DNA of 64,000 bases from the NCBI RefSeq assembly GCF_018320785.1, contig NC_054871.1, positions 15,992,339 to 16,056,338 of the forward strand. Reading direction: 5' to 3'. This DNA comes from Cheilinus undulatus. Taxonomy: Eukaryota > Chordata > Actinopteri > Labriformes > Labridae. The notes under the pieces were generated by a model. The model worked only from the letters and a program-made list of their open reading frames with translations. It was not told the DNA's origin and did not search any database. Made by a program: the position numbers and the translations under genes. Below, piece by piece: positions 61,001-64,000 of this stretch; within the stretch, counting starts at the first letter, position 1, and each line of letters opens with the position of its first letter.

Positions 61001-62984
61001 AAAACACACTTTAAAAATTCAAGGAGAGTGAACAAACACTTCAGCTTAAGTAGGCAGGTTGGCCTTGCCTTAAACTTCAAAACATTTTTGTACATACAGC
61101 AAATATTTACAGTTTATATATTGGTATTAAATATAAAAAAATACTATCTGCTAATACTAATATTTTTTCAGCTTTTATCTGCAGATCATGATTTCATGTG
61201 GATTAAATCATGCATCCTTAATATTTGAGCGTCCTTATACGATGCATATATTTTCCTGCCGGATGCTGTCAAAAGAGTAGAAAAAAACAAAAATAAACCT
61301 ACAAAATTTAGTAGATAGAACGATCCCCTCTGATACCCTAACCACTGAAGAAAAGTGTCATCCTATAGGGTACAGTGCAATATAAGTACTGCCAGGGACA
61401 ATCTTCTAATTTGAGCAAAGAGGAGCAAACTCCTCTAAGATATGTATCCAAACAATGCAGGCTGATAAATCAATCATATCAGATGCAGAGATGTTGTGAT
61501 TTAAGTTAACTGTCAATAATATCCTCATTTGCTCTCAGACACACCCAAAAACCTTTCCTCTTTGACCCAAAAATCAACAAAGACATTGGCAGACGTGTCT
61601 TTAAATTCCAAGCTCCTGCAGACTGGAACAACTTGCCAAGAATCTGTGAACAGTCAGCTCATAAGGTCTCTATAATTTCTTAAAGCATACTGCTTCTTAT
61701 CATAAAGTATTCTTGTTCCTTTAATTGTCAGACTTCTGTTTGTTAACTTTGTAATTCCCATCAGTATTATCATTACTGTCAATACTATCAATGTCTGCAC
61801 TTTCTATGTGAAACACGCTTCATGTTCTCTACTTCTTTTAACATTGTCTGGACTTATCAGGCTTATGAGAATAGTGTGTGGGTGGGATGGTTCATGGGAG
61901 CCTCTGTATGTACTCGTTTGGTGTTGGATCCTCTAAAACAAGATGAATCATCTCTAAGGGATATCCATTAATAAATTCCAACATCAAAGGGTTGAAACTG
62001 ATCTGCTTCATGTGTCTTCATTTATTTTCTCATTGTGGTTTTACCAAATATAACTTATTCCAGTGGTTCATACACTTGCAGGTAAAAACTGTGTCATAAA
62101 ACACCTGTCCGTCTCCCTCCATGCAGATTTTAAAGTGGTTTCCAGTCTCCTGTAACACAGGTTGAATATTTCCAACCACATTGGATTTTTGAGGAATTGC
62201 TAGACTTTGTGTTTAGTTAAAGGTGGTAGAAAATGATATCTCAGACACCTCCTCATAATCTCCAGTAAGTCCTCGATTGATAAAGAGCTTTTTTTTTCCA
62301 AAGCTCGATCCAACCTGAAGTCATTTCTCACATGCAAACACGCTTAAGCCAATCCCTGCAGGGGATTCATATCACCAGCCAATCCTGGAACAGCACCAAC
62401 ATGACCTCAGTCTGTGAAGCATTAGAGTTACGACCTCCTACTGTGTGCGTCTATGTGTGAGTGAGAGAGAGAGGGGCAGGTCTTTCTCCCCCTTTACCCT
62501 CTTTCACTGTCCTCCACCAGATTTCAGTCTGGCTTTCACCCAACTGAATCGTGTGCGTTGTGATTTAATGTGTGTTTCTGTGCTGCACTTGTGTGCATTT
62601 TCTGTTTCCTGTCTGTGTTTTATGGACTGTCTGATAGTTTCCCTGCTGCGTATACCTTATCCATCAACTCTGAGTGAGCAGAGAGAAAGAACAGGGAAGG
62701 ACAGGAAACTAAATGTTACTCAGTTTCTTCGTTTTCCTCAGAGAAGTGTAATATCTCTCGTAAAATGGCACAAATGGGATGCAGGAATCCGTGTTTTGTT
62801 CAGTGCCTCACCACTCTCTACAGAAAATAACAGCGTGTGTTCAGACTGTGTTACCTTTACTGGAGATGTAGTGTCTGCTGGGTGTGGTGAAGCCTCTGCT
62901 GCCGTGGCTGTTGATGGCCGCTACTCTGAACTGGTACCAGCGCTGAGGCCTCAAATCTGACAGAACCACATTTTCAGAGAGGGT
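40766..62984 (-). CDS. anos1: anosmin-1 (3' part: FN3 repeats 1 to 4), 5' end outside window
   Basis: Secreted extracellular-matrix glycoprotein that binds heparan sulfate and FGFR1 and guides GnRH neuron and olfactory axon migration in vertebrates. Nine exons were joined from 62984 down to the TAA at 40766. Every intron is GT-AG and all phases are consistent, giving 492 residues. They cover the second half of fibronectin III repeat 1 ([17 protein letters not shown]), repeat 2 ([24 protein letters not shown]), repeat 3 ([26 protein letters not shown]) and repeat 4 ([28 protein letters not shown]). The four Cys around repeat 3 are conserved. The signal peptide, Cys-rich and WAP domains must lie beyond 64,000. 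Unlike human ANOS1, the repeat 2 loop and the 2-3 linker carry low-complexity inserts, and the His-rich C-terminal tail is missing. I cannot decide between the anos1a and anos1b paralogues. Confidence 0.93.
41640..42470. repeat. AATTCC degenerate repeat, block 4
   Basis: C-rich on the plus strand (TCCCAAATT, CCAAAATTTCCA), with an 11-C run at 41,911. It lies in the last anos1 coding intron and is split by an interspersed repeat at 42,181-42,378. Confidence 0.75.
42181..42378 (+). mobile_element. interspersed repeat (CCAGCTTATCC...GGAGAACATGC family)
   Basis: TCCTCCAGCTTATCCTGTTT, GAAGCCTATCCCAGCTGTCA and CCCGGAGAACATGCAAACTC are hallmarks of a very common fish repeat. Related fragments in inverse orientation lie at ~52,960-53,060 and 53,530-53,750. 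Confidence 0.65.
43201..43433 (-). CDS. anos1: anos1 exon, first half of FN3-4
   Basis: It encodes [37 protein letters not shown] and [10 protein letters not shown], matching human VLAKPENLSASF and IISQSQILP. The acceptor is TGTCAG and the donor GTGAGG; phases are 1 in and 0 out. Confidence 0.93.
43779..43947 (-). CDS. anos1: anos1 exon, end of FN3-3
   Basis: It encodes [35 protein letters not shown] and ALPCSTENK, keeping all three Cys expected here. The acceptor is CCTGCAG and the donor GTGAGT; phases are 0 in and 1 out. Confidence 0.94.
44541..44790. mobile_element. Tc1-type MITE, about 250 bp
   Basis: The left end CAGTAGTGTGCAAAAGTTTAAG and the right end CTAAAACTTCTGCACATGACTG are imperfect inverted copies of each other. 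Degraded filler lies between. In an anos1 intron. Confidence 0.65.
45101..45190 (+). mobile_element. AGGGCTGAAC-type interspersed element end
   Basis: CTAGGGCTGAACTATGACAA matches the start of the element at 7,682. The remainder is diverged. Confidence 0.35.
46035..46129 (-). CDS. anos1: anos1 exon, FN3-3 middle
   Basis: It encodes [17 protein letters not shown] then [14 protein letters not shown], equivalent to human YHVRWFPEACAHNRTTG. The Cys and the NxT glycosylation site are conserved. The acceptor is TGTACAG and the donor GTATTG; phases are 1 in and 0 out. Confidence 0.9.
46985..47730 (-). pseudogene. Tc1-like transposase relic (antisense copy)
   Basis: Read on the minus strand it gives [19 protein letters not shown] followed by a stop, then text equivalent to SPDLNPIEHL-type DDE transposase. 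It is flanked by TATATGAACAAAACTACTTGG and CTATCCATAGTG ends. It is the same family as the copy at 56.4-57.3 kb, in opposite orientation. Confidence 0.8.
47925..48158 (-). CDS. anos1: anos1 exon, Ser/Pro linker and start of FN3-3
   Basis: The first ~55 residues are a Ser/Pro/Thr-rich linker. The exon ends [20 protein letters not shown] then VFWKWPFN, matching human [20 protein letters not shown]. The acceptor is a weak CCAAAG, but the phase fits both neighbours (1 in, 1 out). The donor is GTAAAT. Confidence 0.87.
48988..49040. repeat. (TG)n microsatellite
   Basis: About 50 bases of TG repeats interrupted once by GGGGG. Confidence 0.95.
49622..49700 (+). mobile_element. hAT-like MITE end
   Basis: CCAGTGATCATCAACTGGTGG followed by GGCCCAAGGGCCACATCAGG and GGCCCCCGGAAC is typical of a fish hAT-derived repeat. 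Confidence 0.5.
50235..50420 (+). mobile_element. tRNA-derived SINE
   Basis: The head GAGGGCACAGATGGCTTAGT resembles a tRNA A-box region, with a decayed B box in CCCAGGTTAAAGTCTGACT. The tail CTCCAATAAAGTAAAAAAAA is the usual SINE 3' end. No clear target duplication. Confidence 0.6.
50804..50942 (-). CDS. anos1: anos1 exon, end of FN3-2
   Basis: It encodes [18 protein letters not shown], then [18 protein letters not shown] and [10 protein letters not shown], very close to human QAITYWGQTRLKSAKV. The acceptor is ATTACAG and the donor GTAAAA; phases are 0 in and 1 out. Confidence 0.95.
53195..53402 (+). mobile_element. tRNA-derived SINE with 9-bp flanking repeat
   Basis: The head CAGCTGTGGCTCAGTTGGAA is A-box-like, and GAGATCGATTCCCAGTC is B-box-like. 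The tail reads AAACAATCTTTAAAAA. GTCTACAAT flanks it at 53,186-53,194 and 53,403-53,411. Confidence 0.75.
54478..54590 (+). mobile_element. Tc1-type terminal fragment
   Basis: ACAGTACTTAACAAATTTATTAGACCACC is a characteristic Tc1 end. The interior is truncated against a LINE fragment. Confidence 0.55.
54598..54811 (+). pseudogene. L1-clade LINE ORF2 C-terminal fragment
   Basis: The frame reads [39 protein letters not shown] and VQKERL, which matches the carboxyl end of vertebrate L1-type ORF2 (KKAITRxWL...PPTxxEW...VMExI). Only about 70 residues remain. Confidence 0.65.
55028..55271 (-). CDS. anos1: anos1 exon, FN3-2 middle with His/Thr-rich insert
   Basis: It encodes [19 protein letters not shown], then [16 protein letters not shown], then about 45 residues of low-complexity His/Thr/Ser sequence derived from CA-rich DNA. 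The insert sits where human anosmin-1 has a basic KKKRRK loop. Phases are 2 in and 0 out; the donor is GTAAGA. Confidence 0.9.
55812..55905 (-). CDS. anos1: anos1 exon, start of FN3-2
   Basis: It encodes [17 protein letters not shown] then [14 protein letters not shown], the first strand region of FN3 repeat 2. NQT is a potential N-glycosylation site. The acceptor is TCTGCAG and the donor GTAATG; phases are 1 in and 2 out. Confidence 0.88.
56395..57260 (+). pseudogene. Tc1-like transposase pseudogene
   Basis: The C-terminal frame at 56,839-57,102 reads [39 protein letters not shown] and [10 protein letters not shown], then a TAG where the family has Trp (HLW). The second Asp (QHD) of the DDE triad is visible. 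The N-terminal part (56,534-) is broken by stops. In the largest anos1 intron. Confidence 0.85.
57625..57790 (+). mobile_element. decayed SINE-like repeat
   Basis: CTCTGTTTCTGACTCAACTCC and CTGTCCTGTCCTTACAATAAAATC resemble the SINE tails at 50.3 and 53.3 kb. The head is unrecognisable. Confidence 0.35.
57791..60179. other. anos1 intron sequence, nothing recognised
   Basis: Part of the 6.9 kb intron between the exons at 55.9 and 62.9 kb. No exon-like or repeat signal is clear to me. Confidence 0.4.
60180..60640 (-). pseudogene. Penelope-like element relic (GIY-YIG endonuclease end)
   Basis: The minus strand reads [20 protein letters not shown], then after a frameshift [20 protein letters not shown] and [11 protein letters not shown], the conserved C-terminal endonuclease region of Neptune/Poseidon-type Penelope elements. 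The reverse transcriptase part is absent. Confidence 0.7.
61533..61683 (+). pseudogene. non-LTR retrotransposon C-terminal fragment
   Basis: The frame reads [20 protein letters not shown] then [14 protein letters not shown] and ends at TAA. The (F)xxAPxxWNxLP motif closes ORF2 of many fish L2/Rex-type LINEs. The reverse transcriptase is missing. Confidence 0.6.
62855..62984 (-). CDS. anos1: anos1 exon, second half of FN3-1
   Basis: It encodes [20 protein letters not shown] and then [19 protein letters not shown], matching anosmin-1 repeat 1. The acceptor is TTTCAG and the donor GTAACA; phases are 0 in and 1 out. The upstream partner exon is not in the remaining 1 kb. Confidence 0.94.
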
Positions 62985-63943
62985 CTGAAAGGACAAACAC
63001 ACCACATTACATTTACACCATGCATGACATCAGATTAGTATCTAAGAGCCTTTTAATCTCACATTTTGCTGTATCTAACAAATAAACTGGTTGTGTTTCG
63101 TGACCACATACCCTTTGAAAATCTTGTTTTTGCTCAACTAAAGAGGTTTGACTTCTCTGATTCCAACACTGATGTACAGAAGAATTATGAACTTGCTCCA
63201 AAGTTTCCTATTGATCTAAATGTTTCAATCAGAGCTTCAAAACAGGCATTAAACCCATTTTATAGGGTTAAAAAATATATTCAAAGGATCTCTGCAAATT
63301 AAAACATGTTTACTTTATCAGATTAGTATTAGAATCTTTATGTGTACAAGGTCCAAAGACAAAGAGGGAATAAAATAACAAATTCACAAGTTAGCTGTCA
63401 TTGTCATGCAGTGCATTATGGATAGGGATGTCACATGGTCAGATTGCTCTTCTTTGTATAAGTGATGTCTTTAAGCAGTTTTAATCTTACCCCAAGGGAA
63501 GTTTACGTAGAAATGAACAATAAGGGAAACGTTACTTTAATGTAGATCCACTTGAGTATAATCAGAAAGATGAAGGAAGAAGAGCGATGCAACCGACTGA
63601 CATGACTACAACCAGACTGCATTGCACAACAGTTACAGCCTAGACATGAATCTGTGTTTGAATTTTTCTAAAATGTTGAAATCTAGTGCGTTTCTTTGTA
63701 CAACATGCAAATAAAAGATACCAACATTAATCTAAAGAAGACAATGGCAAGACTAAACATGCAGGGTTCACTTTCATGAATCAAGCAATCTGTCCCACCA
63801 GCTCTCGTTCACGTTTGTGCCAACATAACTCCCTTTTAAAAATAAGCACTCCCATTCAGTAGTACCATGTTCAAATCATTCAACGAGACTTAAATCCAGG
63901 AGAAATTTAAAAATGTAGGAATTCATTGTGTTGTTTTGAACAA
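62985..63943. other. anos1 intron, no exon found
   Basis: I looked for the first half of FN3-1 on the minus strand and did not find it, so that exon lies beyond the window. Confidence 0.5.
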
Positions 63944-64000
63944 CAGTGCTGTGAAAAAATATTTGTCCCCTTCCTTATTTATGGCTTGTTTTTGCATATT
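63944..64000 (+). mobile_element. Tc1-like terminal repeat running off the window
   Basis: CAGTGCTGTGAAAAAATATT and CTTGTTTTTGCATATT match the inverted end of the element at 35.66-37.19 kb (TTGACAGCACTG side). The body must lie past 64,000. Confidence 0.7.

Noticed and set aside
62445..62960. 171-codon plus-strand open frame
   Set aside because: It overlaps antisense to a confirmed anos1 exon (62,855-62,984), and the rest has no recognisable domain.

Overview
This is a vertebrate nuclear genomic window, almost certainly from a teleost (probably percomorph) fish. The evidence is GT-AG split genes with short conserved exons, AT-rich spacers, and a dense scatter of fish-type Tc1/mariner, hAT, tRNA-SINE, LINE and Penelope relics. 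Two protein-coding genes can be supported by exon-by-exon translation, both on the minus strand. No bacterial-style operon, CRISPR array, rRNA or functional tRNA gene was seen.

Layout: (1) 1-28,500 is gene-free as far as I can read. It holds a 1.35 kb inverted-repeat DNA transposon (1,441-2,791) carrying a GATATC-rich array with a perfect 41-bp-arm hairpin, a tRNA-SINE with an 18-bp target duplication (3,953-4,119), a purine-biased minisatellite, two AGCTA-rich minisatellites (13.2 and 23.9 kb), and Tc1 and hAT relics. (2) 28,520-38,050 is a complete SENP3/5-class SUMO protease gene, best read as senp5. Its nine coding exons give a 754-residue protein with an intact His-Asp-Cys triad, and a CRE-containing promoter lies near 38.0 kb. 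Intron 1 holds a Tc1 copy that has itself been split by a MITE. (3) 38,170-39,060 is spacer made of a degenerate GGAATT-type repeat. (4) 39,540 to past 62,984 is the 3' two-thirds of anos1 (anosmin-1, Kallmann syndrome 1 family). Nine coding exons run from the second half of the first fibronectin III repeat to the stop codon. The N-terminal Cys-rich/WAP exons lie beyond the right edge.

The two genes lie head-to-tail in the same orientation, about 1.5 kb apart, and nothing suggests joint function: one is a nuclear/nucleolar SUMO isopeptidase, the other a secreted matrix glycoprotein. The most interesting lineage-specific features are in the proteins. senp5 has an N-terminus with two RG-rich tracts and two SUMO-interaction-like motifs. 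In anos1, the basic (heparin-binding type) segments of the human protein are replaced by His/Thr-rich and Ser/Pro-rich low-complexity inserts, and the stop codon lies three bases before a splice donor, removing the His-rich C-terminal tail. I found no convincing new multi-gene biological system.
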